Part shown: piece by piece, positions 36,001-48,244 of the stretch
Layout: each line of letters starts with the position of its first letter
How positions within the stretch are numbered: the stretch's first letter is position 1
Source of the DNA: Membranipora membranacea
Lineage: Eukaryota; Bryozoa; Gymnolaemata; Cheilostomatida; Membraniporidae
Reading direction: 5' to 3'
Length of the DNA: 64,000 bases
Assembly (NCBI GenBank): GCA_914767715.1
Contig: OU612070.1
Coordinates: 24,294,025-24,358,024 of the forward strand
The notes under the pieces: model-generated
Database searches by the model: none
What the model was told of the DNA's origin: nothing
What the model saw: only the letters and a program-made list of their open reading frames with translations
Program-made: the position numbers and the translations under genes

Positions 36001-38140
36001 GAACACAAACTTCCACAAGTATCCTATCTCAAAGTTAATGTTAGGATAACTTCAAGCTATTAATGCACATTATTATAGTCCTATCCTACATTAATCAATG
36101 AGGCTTTCTCGAACATCTCACACTCATTCTTTTGAAAGTTTTTTGCTTGTTGTCTACCCTATGTAGTAGGTATTCCACAAATTTCCTTGTAAAATTAATG
36201 ATAGGATAACTTCAAGCTATTATATAACTGCTATCTTGCACTCATCAGGGAGTCTCTCGAGCGTCCTGCACTTCGCAGTTTTGACAGTTTTGTGTTCTTG
36301 TCTATCTCAGGTATTGTTCAGAAAGGTGGAGGACGTTAAAAGAGAAGAAGAACTTGAGAGGCAGCAGCAGAGTCAGCCTCCATTAGAGCTATCTAGTGAT
36401 CATCCTGTCAGAAAACTATTCAATAGATTCAAAAAATCACTCGGCAATGTACAAGAAGCAGGTAGGCTTATGTTGCTATTGAGTGCACTTTAACAGTATT
36501 AAGTTCAGGCATCCAATATATCATATAACTTGAGCGCAGAAAAATATCTTAGAGGTTGTGGTTAATAGGGATTCTGGCAGCGAATGAGACAGCCTTTAAG
36601 TACTATGGGTACCTGTGCCTGTTCGCTGATAATACAGTGTTGTCGTGCTATCCCCCATTGAAGACAAGACGAGAGACAGCAAAGTCAGGTTTTCCATGCA
36701 TCGATACATTTTGCTACTATCGTTACACAGCAGTAGTGTGAGACATAATGGCTTAGTACAGTTTTGGCAATTCCCAAAAGCTTGAGGAGACTATTTATAA
36801 TCTTCCGTACTGAGCACGGGGGTATTGTGCACAAACATGAGTCAGTGTTGTACGTCAGCAACTCATAGAGGGCGCTCTAAAACCAACTTAAGTAATATTT
36901 ATGAAAGCAATGTTTTACATTTATACAAATTTTTTCTTTGATTTCAACATTGATGTTTCAGGATGACACTGTCAAGCAAGCCGTCAACTTGAATCTAGAC
37001 CTAGGGAAATTGAATTCTCCCGGAACAACGAATATCTGTTCCGTTGTAGGTCGTTGCTCTTCCCATATATAATTGCTACTAGCGGCCTTAATCCAGGGAC
37101 AATGAAATATTGAAAATTCGGTGTCTCTGAATTCTTCATTCTGTTGGTATCTTCACAGATATAATTATAATAATGGCTGATAATAAAGGTTATGTTATAA
37201 CAAAACAGAAACTTTTTACTTCTTTTGGAGCATATCTGGGAAATTCTTGAGGTCAGCCTTGTGTGGTTATGTTGATCTAGGAGACCTCTTGCTGAGTTAA
37301 ACTCTCATGGCCTGTGCATGATCTATATGATAAATATAAACTTAAGACGTAAATAATTTAGTATGTTCTGTTGTTACAGGTGAGAAAGATTCGGAGCATG
37401 CACTGCCTACAATTAGTGTCACAAAAGCCAGCGGAGGCAAACCGCATGAGAAATCAAGCAGTAAATGGGGTAAATTCATGGCTAATGGTAAATCAGACCC
37501 CGTCTCTAATGGTAAGGCTGGTGGTGGTACGCCCTTATCACTGATGAAAGCCTCTAAGTCTATACCTGAAGGTGAGGAGCAGGAGACACAACTCCACCAC
37601 AAACCGCTGACCTCACAGCAAAGTAACGACAGCGTCAATCATAAACAACTACTCGAGACACTACTAGATATAAAATACGACATCAAACGAGAAGTGTCCA
37701 CTCTCAATGACAAAATGTCCAAACTAGACTCACAGATAGAAGTGCTTATAAAGACGATCGGCTCGTCATATCCCCCGCCTCGTCAGGACAGCAGTCCTAA
37801 CGGTTCTAGCATGAGGTTTGAGTCTGAGATGACTGAAACTCGGAGCACGAGTCCCGACTCAAACTCAAGTCTCAAAGCACCTAAGCGATTAACTAAACTC
37901 ACTAAAGGCAGTAAAGTGTCACCACAGTTACCAGCATTGAACAATACTGGAGACAGCCCAGTTAAGTCTAAGAGTACCGGCAGTAGTAGGAGAGATAGCG
38001 CTATGTCTATAACCGCTGAGAGCGGGGCTAGTGGACTTACTTTAGCCACTACAGTCGACATGACAGACGATGATAATGGCAGCAATGTAAACCCTAACAG
38101 TCAGCGAAAAAATAAAATATCAAATCTGGATATGTTATGA
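18074..38140 (+). CDS. KCNH1: EAG-type voltage-gated potassium channel (KCNH1/KCNH5 orthologue)
   Basis: Fourteen exons: 18074-18149, 21177-21407, 23369-23500, 26352-26461, 26668-26949, 28030-28146, 29015-29243, 29998-30183, 30632-30831, 32324-32466, 33720-33829, 34495-34691, 36311-36461 and 37380-38140. All have GT-AG borders and consistent phases (2925 nt, 974 aa). The protein begins [18 protein letters not shown], the conserved PAS-cap. Next is an eag PAS domain (about 26-146, with [15 protein letters not shown]), then S1 to S6. S4 is at about 325-340 ([15 protein letters not shown], regularly spaced Arg/Lys). The selectivity filter is SVGFGN at 430-435. A C-linker and cyclic-nucleotide-binding homology domain follow (about 520-671), ending in the intrinsic-ligand motif Tyr666-Asn-Leu. 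The tail carries a heptad-like tetramerisation coiled coil at about 812-848. It should form tetrameric plasma-membrane K+ channels of excitable cells. The GFG filter and SVGFGN context separate it from Kv channels (GYG), and the overall match is to EAG rather than ERG or ELK. Confidence 0.97.
18150..21176 (+). other. Intron 1 of the K+ channel gene
   Basis: About 3 kb separating the PAS-cap exon from the PAS-domain exon. It contains an 11-bp minisatellite (19240-19323) and no further exon that I recognise. Confidence 0.7.
19240..19323 (+). repeat. 11-bp minisatellite in K+ channel intron 1
   Basis: About seven and a half copies of AGTTTTACTGA in a row. One copy is shortened (AAATTTACTGA) and the last is changed (AGTTTTACTAA). 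Confidence 0.9.
21761..21847. mobile_element. Hairpin MITE, family 2 (TIR TAGCCTTGACACCCGGCTAC)
   Basis: Left end TAGCCTTGACACCCGGCTAC and right end GTAGCCGGGTGACAAAGCTA are inverted repeats. Both sides carry a perfect 9-bp duplication ATGATTTCC (21752-21760 and 21848-21856). The element is 87 bp, non-coding, and sits in intron 2 of the K+ channel gene. Confidence 0.85.
22430..22540. mobile_element. MITE, family 3 (TIR CTAGATCAAG / CTTGGTCTAG)
   Basis: The ends are inverted repeats. The interior carries TAGGCAAATG and a GATCGGGAGC block that recur in reverse orientation in the copy at 58766-58879. GGCAGAGC occurs at 22423-22430 and 22540-22547, an 8-bp duplication if the element is read as starting TAGATC and ending GGTCTA. 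It lies in intron 2 of the K+ channel gene. Confidence 0.7.
23317..23410 (+). repeat. 50-bp-period tandem duplication across the exon-3 acceptor of the K+ channel
   Basis: 23317-23360 and 23367-23410 align over 44 bp with roughly 80 percent matches (both start AGGATCT and share GCTCTGGTTACTT and CTCCTAT). The downstream unit is the true start of exon 3 (acceptor at 23367-23368). The upstream unit is a decayed copy within the intron, with an AAG at its exon-equivalent boundary. Confidence 0.85.
24684..24704 (+). other. Candidate 21-nt in-frame microexon in K+ channel intron 3
   Basis: A strong pyrimidine tract (TTTTTTTGTCCCTGCAG) is followed by 21 nt and then CAG/GTCAGA. Inserted between exons 3 and 4 it keeps the phase and adds GLKPKGP in the linker between the PAS domain and S1. 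The donor is weaker than usual and there is no transcript evidence, so this is a prediction only. Confidence 0.3.
27019..27144. mobile_element. Hairpin MITE, family 1
   Basis: Starts TAGTCTAAGCGCTCAAAC and ends TTGAGCGCTCAAACTA. The inner half is another long palindrome (CATTTCATTATCAACCACTT against its complement). Perfect 9-bp target duplication GGTTTGGCT at 27010-27018 and 27145-27153. It lies in intron 5 of the K+ channel gene. Confidence 0.9.
30302..30345. repeat. 44-bp near-perfect hairpin
   Basis: The arm CTTGTGACAAGGCTAGACTT is followed at once by its reverse complement. The TAGCCTTGTCAC segment resembles the terminal repeat of the MITE at 21761, so this may be a relic of the same family. 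It is in intron 8 of the K+ channel gene. Confidence 0.7.
34662..35036 (+). repeat. 211-bp-period tandem duplication across the exon-12 donor of the K+ channel
   Basis: Unit 1 (34662-34872) contains the last 30 bases of exon 12, its donor (34692-34693) and the following intron. Unit 2 (34873 to about 35036) repeats these in order, including TGAGACATCGGGTAAGTTGG, CTTTGTTCGGTGGGTTACCC and the TTGGCCCATGT block. The copied exon tail is still open and keeps a perfect donor (34903-34904). Confidence 0.9.
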
Positions 38141-39558
38141 TAAGTCGGGCTGACTCGGTTACGTTGTGTCATCAATAACTAAGCAGCAAAGTAATAAAGC
38201 ATAATGCAATATTACAGCATTGCTGACCCCATGAGCTGGGCTCATCAATATCCTATTTTTTCTTACACGCATCAACTATGTTATTATAGTACATTCCTGG
38301 CCTAATATAAATATATTGCAATAATGTAAATCTTTGTAAGATCTTCATTTCAGCGGGATTTCAGGTCAGCTTGGATTTATTTCCCCTGTCTTTAGGCATC
38401 TCAACCTATGACAAACAAGAGCATCACTATTTTCATCACCTCTATCTTTCAGTCTTTGGCCAGTATCATTTTTCATGGTCAGACTTGAAAGAATCATCGT
38501 GTTGTTGCGTTCACAATGCAATTTATTATTACAGCTTCATAAGATTTTCTACAATGCAGCAGTTTTATGAAGCATTTATAGACTACTATGACGCTATGAT
38601 GGTCTTGGCGGAGTCTCTTCTGCTATGTTTAGTTGTGTTTATTTATTGATTAATCAGTTTTTATGCCATGACAATTCCAATTATTGTGCCACAGCTTTGT
38701 ATATCATTTTTGGCTATAAGAGAAATGTTTTATTTTTCTAAACCGCATCTGCAATAAATAAATGCCACACATAGATGATTCATACAATCATTATTTTGGG
38801 GATATGGGGGGGGGGGTGGGAAGAAGGCGACACACCCGCAAAATTATGCAGTAATGCTGCTGATTTGTGGCTATAAGGCACAGAAAAAGGAGATAAGAGG
38901 ATGAGGTAATGCAATGAGGATTTGCCAAAATTGGATACACAAATTTGCTGGCAGATCTGAAGGCTATTAATAGCAGTAGTAGTTGTGCACACATGTCACA
39001 AAATCGACACAACTCCTATGATAAAAAAAAAGTTTTCTTAAATTACATCGACAATTCCTGACGTTTGGAGAGGTCCTTTTATAAACAAAATTCAATCATG
39101 AATCACAGGGTTAGAGGTTTGAGGGCTCAAGATGTGCAAACTGTAGCATTGCCTCACAGCAGGGAGTTTAGGCGGTCCCAAACTCCCTGCTCACAGCATT
39201 GAAAAAACTTCCCTGAATGACGGTCAAGCCGTTTAGACACAGATGCTCAGGACGTTAAGTCCTATAAATATTGATAAAATAGAGTGTTAACAGAGACTAT
39301 TATCTATGGTCTATTATCCATAGTATCTGGTGTGAACACCTACCTATCATAGATCTAAATTTAGCTAACTTCATTAATACAAAACCCACATCCAAGACTA
39401 GAGTTATCATAGTTAATTTTCTGCACCAAGCATTAGCGTAATTATCACCAAATATAGGATGTCTACATCATCATCATTATAGGAATGAGTTATACACTAT
39501 ATATCTATTCGGATCATACTATTATCGATTAGTGAAAGGAATGAAAAAAGGGCCCTTG
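38141..39558. other. Convergent intergenic region: 3' UTRs of the K+ channel and MLYCD genes
   Basis: The K+ channel (+) and MLYCD (-) converge here. AATAAATAAA at about 38755 is a plausible polyadenylation signal for the channel, giving a 3' UTR of about 0.6 kb. There is an 11-base G run near 38805 and a small hairpin at 39152-39194. No coding exon was recognised. Confidence 0.6.
39152..39194. repeat. Small hairpin with 7-bp flanking repeat
   Basis: Arms CAGCAGGGAGTTT and AAACTCCCTGCT surround a 10-base loop. AGCATTG is present immediately before (39145-39151) and after (39195-39201), like a target duplication. Confidence 0.6.
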
Positions 39559-42500
39559 TCAGTTCAGTAATCGGAGCACCTGCCGGTCCGCGTCGATCAC
39601 ATGGTCCTGTTGATACTGTTGACTGTTCTGTACTGTCTTATCTAAGTAGTATCTATAGTTCACCATGAGCCCACAACTTTCCATCAAACCCTTAGCTGTG
39701 CTGTTGGCCATATAATTCACCCTCCATAATGTGGCTCCGTTCCTCAGGTGGAAATTAGCTACGGAGTTAAGAGCATTGCTTCGATGTTTTTCAATAAACA
39801 GATATCTATAAAATTACATGAGAGAGATTGTTAAAGAATACCAACACAAGAATGGAGTGGACGAGCTGGACTATCAAATAGGCAATTCATTCTCTTGTGA
39901 ATGATTCTGACTCCTGACACTCATAGCAACTTCTTGATTACTTTGAATATTATCCAAACCATTGCAATAGTTTTTATTCATTGCTGAGGATATTATCCAA
40001 GATGTTGTATTGTCTTTTTCTATACATTAGTTTACCCATCTCACTCCCATCTGGAGTCCTGAGTGAATGACAGCACGGTACGCCACGTGATAATTTCTAT
40101 GCAATAAAATCAGGATCTGATACAAAACACTACTGAGTATATGTACGTCCATAGTTGCTTTGTACGGATGAGAAGATGAAATCTTTTTTTGTATTTATAT
40201 CAGTTCATAGCTTAATCGCTTGCGCTGTTTGCCACCATAGTATTGAGCGCAATAAATGAAGTCCCGGTTAAATGGTAGGTCAGTACGTATTTCTTCACGT
40301 TTGTAGTTGGCTTGTATATATAGAGTCAAATTTACACAAGTTGGTCTTTAGTGTCAATTTGATCCTACTTTATGTACCACCCACCGAGGACTATAAAAAT
40401 AATGGCTCGTTATTTTCATTGTTGAGGTGACAGACGATTTTTCCACCCTCAAGTGTGTGAGGTCCAGTTATTATCTGTATTATGTCCTATACAGTCTTCT
40501 ACCGGAACACTCATCAGTGCTGACTGCTGATTTATCAGAGATGAAGGGGAGGTGGTCAGTCCACCTTGTCTATATATTTTTTATTGTAAATAGCAACCCC
40601 ACCCACCTGTTTACACACCACATTTTATAATCTAGCTCTCAAGCTAAGCTTATAAAACTTACCTTGCACATAACGTCATGAGGACATTTTCTAGACCGCT
40701 CACTAGTTGAGCATCTTTAGCCCAGGATCCATCATGTAGAGTTTGTTTTAACTTGCTAAGTACAGTATGGCTATCAGGATTCTAAAATCATAAGAAACTA
40801 TGAAATAAACTGTGGCGGATTTCAACAATAATGTTCCCATGTTAGCAGCCTAGACTTGAAATACCTTACAGAGCTTAAGTTGTCCCTTTTTAGGCGATAT
40901 GGGCAACTATATCAGCACTGGTTTCTGTGATCCCCTGATTACTGCAAATCAAATTTATCTGAACGAACCAATTTTTTTCACTTGCAGAACAATATCGTTA
41001 CAGCAATATGAAGATCAGCCTATCAAAAGCAGAACTATTGCTCAATGAGTATGGCCTGCTAAATTGAAGTTTATTTTCCTCCTGCAAGATAGAATTCATT
41101 ATTGTCTATTCTTGCTCCACACATATACATAAATTTACAATAATTATTGCCCATATGTGTTATCGACATTCACTGACCTCACATTTGAGAACATCCGATA
41201 GTACTTTGATAGTCTGCTCACTTAGTAGAGGCTGGGTCTGATGACCTCCTAACTCTTGGTTTATTTCAGTGAGTACCCAGTCTCTGAATCCAGGAATAGG
41301 GGAGAGACTTGAGAATTGCGTGAGGTGGGGTAGCTCAGATTGTAATTCTCTAACCACCGTTTTTATCAGATAGTTACCCAAATCTATACCTGGAAAAGAA
41401 ACATGATTGTCTGGGTTATATGAATGACTTGTTTAATAAATAACAACTGGAACAAGCAAAGTATACTTCCTTCAACACAAAGACAGTTTACAAAATGTTA
41501 CTCATATTTGTCTGTGAGCAGACAACTCCAAAGTATTGTGCACATATTTCTCAATTTACAAGATCTGATAAAGTATATTAACAAGTGGGTTAATTCTGGT
41601 GATGCATAAGAGCACACACACTGGCATGGGGTTTGAGATGGAAGTGTGATATATTAGTTTGCCTCAAAAAATATCATATTTTGTAGTTAGTCAAGGAGAT
41701 CAGCAAATAAAGGAAGATTTGGTCATACAAACATACCTTGTAAGCCGGGTTGCGTTGAGGTGATTGAATAAAACACAGCTGCGTCAAATGAGGAGTTGTC
41801 TTCCTCGTAATACTGTGAGGCCTGTGAAAGTTTACTGAAATCTGATTGGTTAGATAGTGCAGGGTGTCTCACAATCGCCTGAATACTGTTAGATATACCA
41901 TCTACTAGAGCTACATGTAACACAACTAGAGGCTCTCCTGGCATACTAAAATAAATATAACAACTACTCTGAGTAACAATTTTCTTTCCCGTTAATGTGA
42001 GAATCACAGTTAATAACTGTGGGCAGTTTGAATTTAGTAAACAGTCGGGACGTCGCATATCGGCCTATTGGCTAAGATCAAAGTGTCACTGCCAATGGCT
42101 GATTAGTACAACTTTCAGTTTTGGCAGCTTGCTGAACACTCAGTTCAGGAGGTATTTCATGGCCTCACATCTAGGATGCATTCTAGTTTTCTAGGACGTC
42201 TCACATTCTCAGTATGAGGATTTAGGGCACCTTGCGTCCCTCTTTAGGGGCAGCCCAATCTTCTGTTTCTTGCTAAACAGCAACATGACTGATAGTTTAA
42301 TTTAAAAAAATTTAGAAATTTTAAAAAAACCCACCGAAGATTATGACAGCAAACAGCTACAAAGCATTGCAAATCAATCATCTGTGAGACAGATGGTCCC
42401 ATTTACATAGCTGAGTTCTCACCTGGGATGTAGAAATGCATAACATCGTCTGTATGGTCCGACTCTGGTCCTCAGATCTGTGACGTTACGTACAGGGTGT

Positions 42501-43425
42501 ACTCCTTCATAGTCAGCCACCTTCTCTAGTAGATCACAGGGAGACTTCCAAGTGATCCTCTCCAGATTGAGGAAGCCTACACCAAACCACAGACTTAGCA
42601 GCTGTAAAAAAACACAGACTTAACAGCTTAAAAGTTAAGAACAGTGACACCAAAGAATCAGCATCACATAATATACAGAGTTTTTGAGTCTTAAAAAATA
42701 AGTCTGTGTAGAGGAATTTTCTCCCTTCTGAATGCATGTACCTAGAGAAAATAAATCTGCAGACACTTTATTTTCGATAGTGAGCATGCATACAACAGAG
42801 CGACTGTATCATCAACTATGTAAGTGCAAACCTGCTTCAAACTAAAATTCATGGCCTGAAGTGAAGAGACCTTCTCTGCGTCAGTACATCGGCGCACAAA
42901 GCTGATCAAATCACGACGTAAGTCAACCAGGAACTTGACACCACTTTTAGCGGATCCGATCTCCCTGAATATGACCTCATAGGGAGCAACAAGATTATCT
43001 CTCAGCCTCTGTTGTTGTTTATAGTTCGGAGCTGAGTGACTCACTCTCAGATTGTCGATACTAGCGGACAAAGTTTTACTGTCACACTGATAGTCTCTGG
43101 CTAAAGAGTAGAGGAAATCCTCCTTCTGCTGATTGTCAAATGCAGTATAAGCTGACATTACTGTAGTGAGTGAGCTGTCAGCTGGCTTGTTAGCTGAGGT
43201 ATCTATCACATTCTGTAGTATATTCAGGGTGCTCTGTACGCTCACCGGATGGTTAGTCGTTTGAGATTTAAGGCTATCAAGGCTGCTCCTGCCAGGAGAA
43301 CGATGAATGTTCCTGCTAGAAGCTGAACTACTGCCACAACATAGATGGTTTCTAAATACACTGAGTCTTGAGGTGGATTTGGACATGGTGACTGCAGCTC
43401 TAACTAGTCGGCTGAGGGAAGACAT
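39559..43425 (-). CDS. MLYCD: Malonyl-CoA decarboxylase
   Basis: Six exons on the minus strand: 43425-42832, 42601-42423, 41945-41737, 41389-41178, 40781-40663 and 39805-39559. GT-AG borders and phases join to 519 aa. The enzyme converts malonyl-CoA to acetyl-CoA and CO2, relieving inhibition of fatty-acid oxidation. After a Ser/Arg-rich N-terminus that looks like a mitochondrial presequence comes the helical tetramerisation region. The GNAT-fold catalytic part follows: [42 protein letters not shown] (about 353-362, with the catalytic Ser) and [18 protein letters not shown] (catalytic His about 457). Length is close to the human enzyme (493 aa). The usual C-terminal peroxisomal signal Ser-Lys-Leu is absent: the protein ends RLLN. 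Met14 is a possible alternative start. Confidence 0.96.
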
Positions 43426-46346
43426 GTTTGGATAACCTTCTTACCATGCCTAAAAGAGAGAAATCAATGATTAAGTTTCAACTGTTTTGAACACAACACA
43501 CAAGAGATATAGCCAATAGTTTCAAACCTTACAACAAATTTTCATCGGATGCCTTCTCATATCACTGGTAAAGGCAACGCGTACATCGCATGCTTGAAAA
43601 TGTCTAAAAAATGTTCAGCCCAACAGGCCAGGTTATGGCATGCCTATGTGAAAACATGGATACAGATGGAACAATGAAAATTACTGTAGACAGTTGTGAG
43701 AGGGTCATTTAATGCACCTGGAAAGAAGATACCAAAATAAAATTTAGGTTGTACCTAGCCTACTGACTGAAACTTGAAAAATGTGCAAACCTCTCCTACT
43801 TTTCCACAATTTACAGTACCCTACTGAAGATAGTTTGTGGAGTCAGGAAATTATGACCTATATGATTCATGGACCAGAAGAGGTTTCCCTTTGTTTAATG
43901 AAACTGGTAACATTATGCAAACAAATTATACTACCAAAAAACCTCAACCGCTGCCTGTTGCAGTGTTCTATATTCGCTCATTGCCACTCGGTTAGTAGGG
44001 TTTTAGTTGAAATAAAGCACAGAACAACCATGAAAAGTTCTATAATCCAAGCTGTTTGGTAGTGTACATCCTCTGTTGTCAGGGCTGACATGCTAACAAA
44101 CATGACACTGACATGCACTAAATGAATCGGACCTGTTCTTCAAAAAAGATAGAAAAAGAATGATAGATAAATATAATTGCAAACTAATCCTTGGCTCTCT
44201 AAATCCAGTTCTCAACTAATACAACAGGCAATAGCTCCTGATTTGCTAGCAAGGCTGTATTTTTGCAAACCAAATATTCAGGTTTAGATCCTGAACATAG
44301 TAAACTTTATTATGTTCAGGAGGTTTGCAAGCCCCAGCAGAATGCTTCTTACCTCAATTACTTTAGAACACTCGTAAACTACCAATGTCAGGTATAAAAG
44401 CCGAGCGCCTCATTTGTTTGAGCAGTGGTATTTTCAGAATTCTGGCATGTAGCCATTCCATGGTTAATTTTGTTAGAGGCCAAAATGCTGCTGCTAGGTC
44501 TGTGTGAAAGCAAATGTATCTCTCTGGCTGAACCATAGCTTTTTTTTCCACAGACAAAACCAAGAGAAAAGAAAGTAAACAAGCAAGCCCAGTCATTCAA
44601 TGTCACTCAAGTCACAATTGTCCTGCAAGCTCAAAGCAGGACAATGAGCTTCAGCAGCAGTTGAAAGTCTAGATACTGAGGCCCCTACTTTCCACAACCA
44701 CTGTTCCTGCATTAACATCAGCATGCATGTGCTGTGCAGAAGGCTTGCATTTGCATACTTTGCCAATAATTGTCTGTACCTCAGCTTCAACTTTTCAGCT
44801 CCTCTCTCACTCTTCAGAACCCAACCCCCGGAAATAGCTCTTGTGACACGGAGGATTACAGTTTGTTGTACATGACAGTTAGTTATCTCCTCTTTGGTAA
44901 GGCGAACACAACTCATAATAATAAAAAGGATCATTTGAAAGATTTTGTTGATTATTTTTTATTTGATTGTTTTAAGCACATATGCATTTGCAATTAAAAG
45001 TTCATTTCTTGTTTTGTTTGAGCAATTATTAATTGGACTCATGTATGGATAGCAATAAATAGCTTCCTCTTGACAATCCAAGGGTTCACAAAAATCATGG
45101 ACGTTGAAAGCTTTCTTTTCTTGCAGCTTTGTAAACAATGCGATTTCGCAGGCTTTTCTTTTCAACAATGAAGAATAGCTAAGCAAAAATAAGATAACAG
45201 TTACTCATGTTGTGAAGGTCATAGTTGCTACTTGGGACAGCCAACAGAGCGCAGATATACTTAGCTCTAGTCAGGGGGGTCTTTCAATTAGAAAGAGTGA
45301 TCCTTGACTAAAGCAAGTTATCATTATCACATCGCTCAAAATTATCACTCACTTGGTGTTTCAATTAGAGAAAATCGCTCCCAAATTGCTCACTCAGAAT
45401 GTATATAGTTCCATCAAGTGACTGAGCGATCTGAAAGCGAGACCCCTAGCAGGTATCGCTCACTCACTGAGTGATCGATAAGATTGCGATTTTGGCTGTT
45501 TCTAATTGAAAGACCCCCATGTTAGATCCGTTTCCAAGCATGACGCTGTACAATGTTATGTCCATACTTGTATTTCGTGATAAGAATTTTATTCAGGGTC
45601 ATACTTTTAATCAAATCAACACTCTATGACCAAGGTGTTAGTCGAACTAAAGTGATAACGAGCTAACTCCTAGCTTATAAGTTATAAGCTCGAGAACAAT
45701 TTTTTGTTGGAACTTTATTTGACCATTGGATATTATACCATGTCGCAACAGTAAAAAAAACGAAGTACAAAAACTCAGTTGACCTAAATAAGAAACACTT
45801 CTGATAGAATATTACAAATGTAAACCTTGAAATGCATCATTTTTTCTATCACCAGACTCAAATTTTCATTAATAGTTCAGACCTCTGGGCAAAATTATAG
45901 GTATATAACCATGATTGGTGGATAGATAGGAAATTTTAATTCTCATACAAATTCATATCTAGCCTTTTACAAAATTAATCAGTTGTGATCCGAAAGTAAC
46001 AACCGAATATTTATGCAACTCAATGCTTGTATAGAGAGAGAAGTGATACTCTACTTGATGAACAGATAACCCTTAGTTTTGTTGTTTGTATCTGCTATTA
46101 TTATTACAAATGCTACTAAGTACAAACCAAATGTCAAAATTAATATATGAACTTTTAATAAATCAGTACCCGGCACTGGAAGAGACAAAGCGATTATTTC
46201 ATCAAAATACTCAAATATGTGAGAACAAAGATCTATAGCTGTAAAAAAAACTCCTGTAATTATCTCTCAGAATTAGGACATCCTGAGAAAAATGGATAAA
46301 AAATCAAAGTCTCTAATCACCTATCTACAGTACCTTATTTATAATT
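43426..46346. other. Intergenic region between MLYCD and B9D2
   Basis: Should contain the MLYCD promoter and the B9D2 3' UTR. Several open frames of 70-115 codons occur on both strands around 44363-45186. None has a domain or composition I recognise, so they are not called. The only clear structure is the inverted-repeat element at 45272-45521. Confidence 0.5.
45272..45521. mobile_element. 250-bp MITE with about 20-bp terminal inverted repeats
   Basis: Left end GGGGGTCTTTCAATTAGAAA and right end TTTCTAATTGAAAGACCCCC are exact reverse complements. The CAGGGGG start is hAT-like, but I could not identify a convincing 8-bp target duplication. No coding capacity. Confidence 0.8.
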
Positions 46347-48244
46347 CTAACACTCCACACCATATCTATCAAAGTTTCTGGTGATGACACTCATCTGCAG
46401 GTGGACTTTACCCATAGCTATAGTCTTCAAGCTGTACCTGTCAGCGCCTGAGTATACCAAGTCTGGGTTCCTACAAGACACAATGCTATTATAGATGCTG
46501 ACACTGTAGGTTACTTACATGTATGCTAACTGCTTCTACTATAGAGAACTGACATAAAGCTTTGGCAATCAACATCGCTATGTATTGTTCTTTTACAATA
46601 AAGTCTATTGCTCATTTGTGAGGAATTGGAGCACTAAATTAAAAAATTGTGGTCCCGATGTGTATATATAATATATCAATTTTATTTGCCAAACAAGTCA
46701 CTTGGACATATAAGACCACGCGCATAATAAAGGTAATGGTAAAATTTATCAAGTGAATTTGTTGAAAATATTATGGTCAAGGAGGGCTGTTCTATTAAAG
46801 TTTTGTGAGTTTTATTAAAGTAGTGAGGGCTAATTGATTGTCGTTGCATGAAACCTTAGCTAGGAAATGAAAACATAAGATCTGGAGGCGTATATTTAAT
46901 TAATCAGTATCACGTTTCAGAATTTTGCTCATCATACAGTATGAGTCTTCTTGTGCAATATTTTGGTGCCTGTCCAGTTTTTCTTTACCTTTATCTGTTA
47001 CATGGGGATATCAGTATGGGGCAGCATATGTTGTGACTAAGTAAACTGTTGAGTAAAATCATGAAAATGAGTGGTTATAAACGTATGATGGTCATGTCAC
47101 ACAGACTTACCGCAACTGAGGACCTCCTCCAACAAAGTACTGCATCACCTGTTCTGACCATGAGCCGGCTGGTCGCCATGTTGGACACACAATATCATGT
47201 ATACCTGGAGATGTGGGTATGTGTACGAATCCATAACCATACAACTCGTTCCTCCCAAACGCATCCTGATGCCATACCTGTACATGAACTTTTGGCCAAC
47301 CTGTAATTACGTAACATAACGTTAAATAAACATTACCATCGACATAGCTCTAATTAGATAAAAAAAGAAAAATCAAGGCACTGTATTATGAGGATTTACA
47401 TTTTAGAGTGTAAGGAAGGATTGGAATGCTGTCTGATGCCCTTCTTGATATCCTGTGATATATTCAGATACCTCTTTGTATAATTATTATGTCCTCTCTC
47501 ATGACACAATTTAGAATTCGAAATCTTTGTTAGGCTCCTACTTGAACTAAAGAAGGCAGGTGGCAGTAGTCACTGAAGACAGACTGAATGCTCACATCAT
47601 GATTGCACTTGTATTGTTATATGATCGGTTGAGTCAATTCAATCTGGGTAATACAGAATGTAGGCCCGTCCATATTTAGGCTATAGAAATTGACATCTGG
47701 TTGTCCCACCTAATTCCTGTTTGATATACTTTGGCTACATGAATATATTCATGCTTAATCTATCAGAGAAGCACATGTAATACTGTATCTGTTGAACAGG
47801 TGATGTTGTTTGGTGATGTCGTGCTCATCAGATGGAAATGTTACTTACCTTGCAGACCTTTAGTAGCGTAATGTATATCTATAGGATGAGACCAGATGGC
47901 CTCGTCTTCATTCTGAGGTAGATCTACCTGTGTCTGACCTTCTCTCTGTCCATTTATTATCTTCCAGGCACCACCTTGTAACGAGAGAGCAAACATCACA
48001 TGTCTGAATGGATCAAAGATAATATACACTTCTATAGAGCAGAAAGTCACGAGCAATTCACAAACCTTTCACTTGATTACAGAGAATTGAGATGAGAGTG
48101 AGCTTATGCGTATCAGTTTTTGTTCATGATCATGATATGCTGAGATCTCCACTAACCTGCATGGATTCCCCATTTACAGAAGAGACTGTGTTCTGGGAAA
48201 CCTGAAGCACCTTGTATTTGACCTATGATGTGAACTTCTGCCAT
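46347..48244 (-). CDS. B9D2: B9 domain-containing protein 2 (ciliary transition zone)
   Basis: Four exons on the minus strand: 48244-48157, 47974-47849, 47300-47111 and 46470-46347. Phases join to 175 aa, exactly the length of human B9D2. The protein starts [16 protein letters not shown] and contains [47 protein letters not shown] and FVGGGPQL. It ends [12 protein letters not shown], the family's invariant terminus. The B9 domain fills the protein. B9D2 works with B9D1 and MKS1 in the tectonic/MKS complex at the ciliary base, gating membrane protein entry. The exon-2 acceptor is the less common AAG type (47974 boundary), required by the reading frame. Confidence 0.97.

Noticed and set aside
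36556-36741. Open frame with [12 protein letters not shown], resembling the reverse-transcriptase active-site box
   Set aside because: The second Asp is replaced by Asn and no neighbouring RT motif is present; likely chance.
37342-38085. Long minus-strand frames opposite the last K+ channel exon
   Set aside because: Antisense shadows of a well-supported coding exon.
44363-44934. Overlapping minus-strand frames of 70-113 codons
   Set aside because: No domain, signal or family similarity; composition is like the surrounding intergenic DNA.
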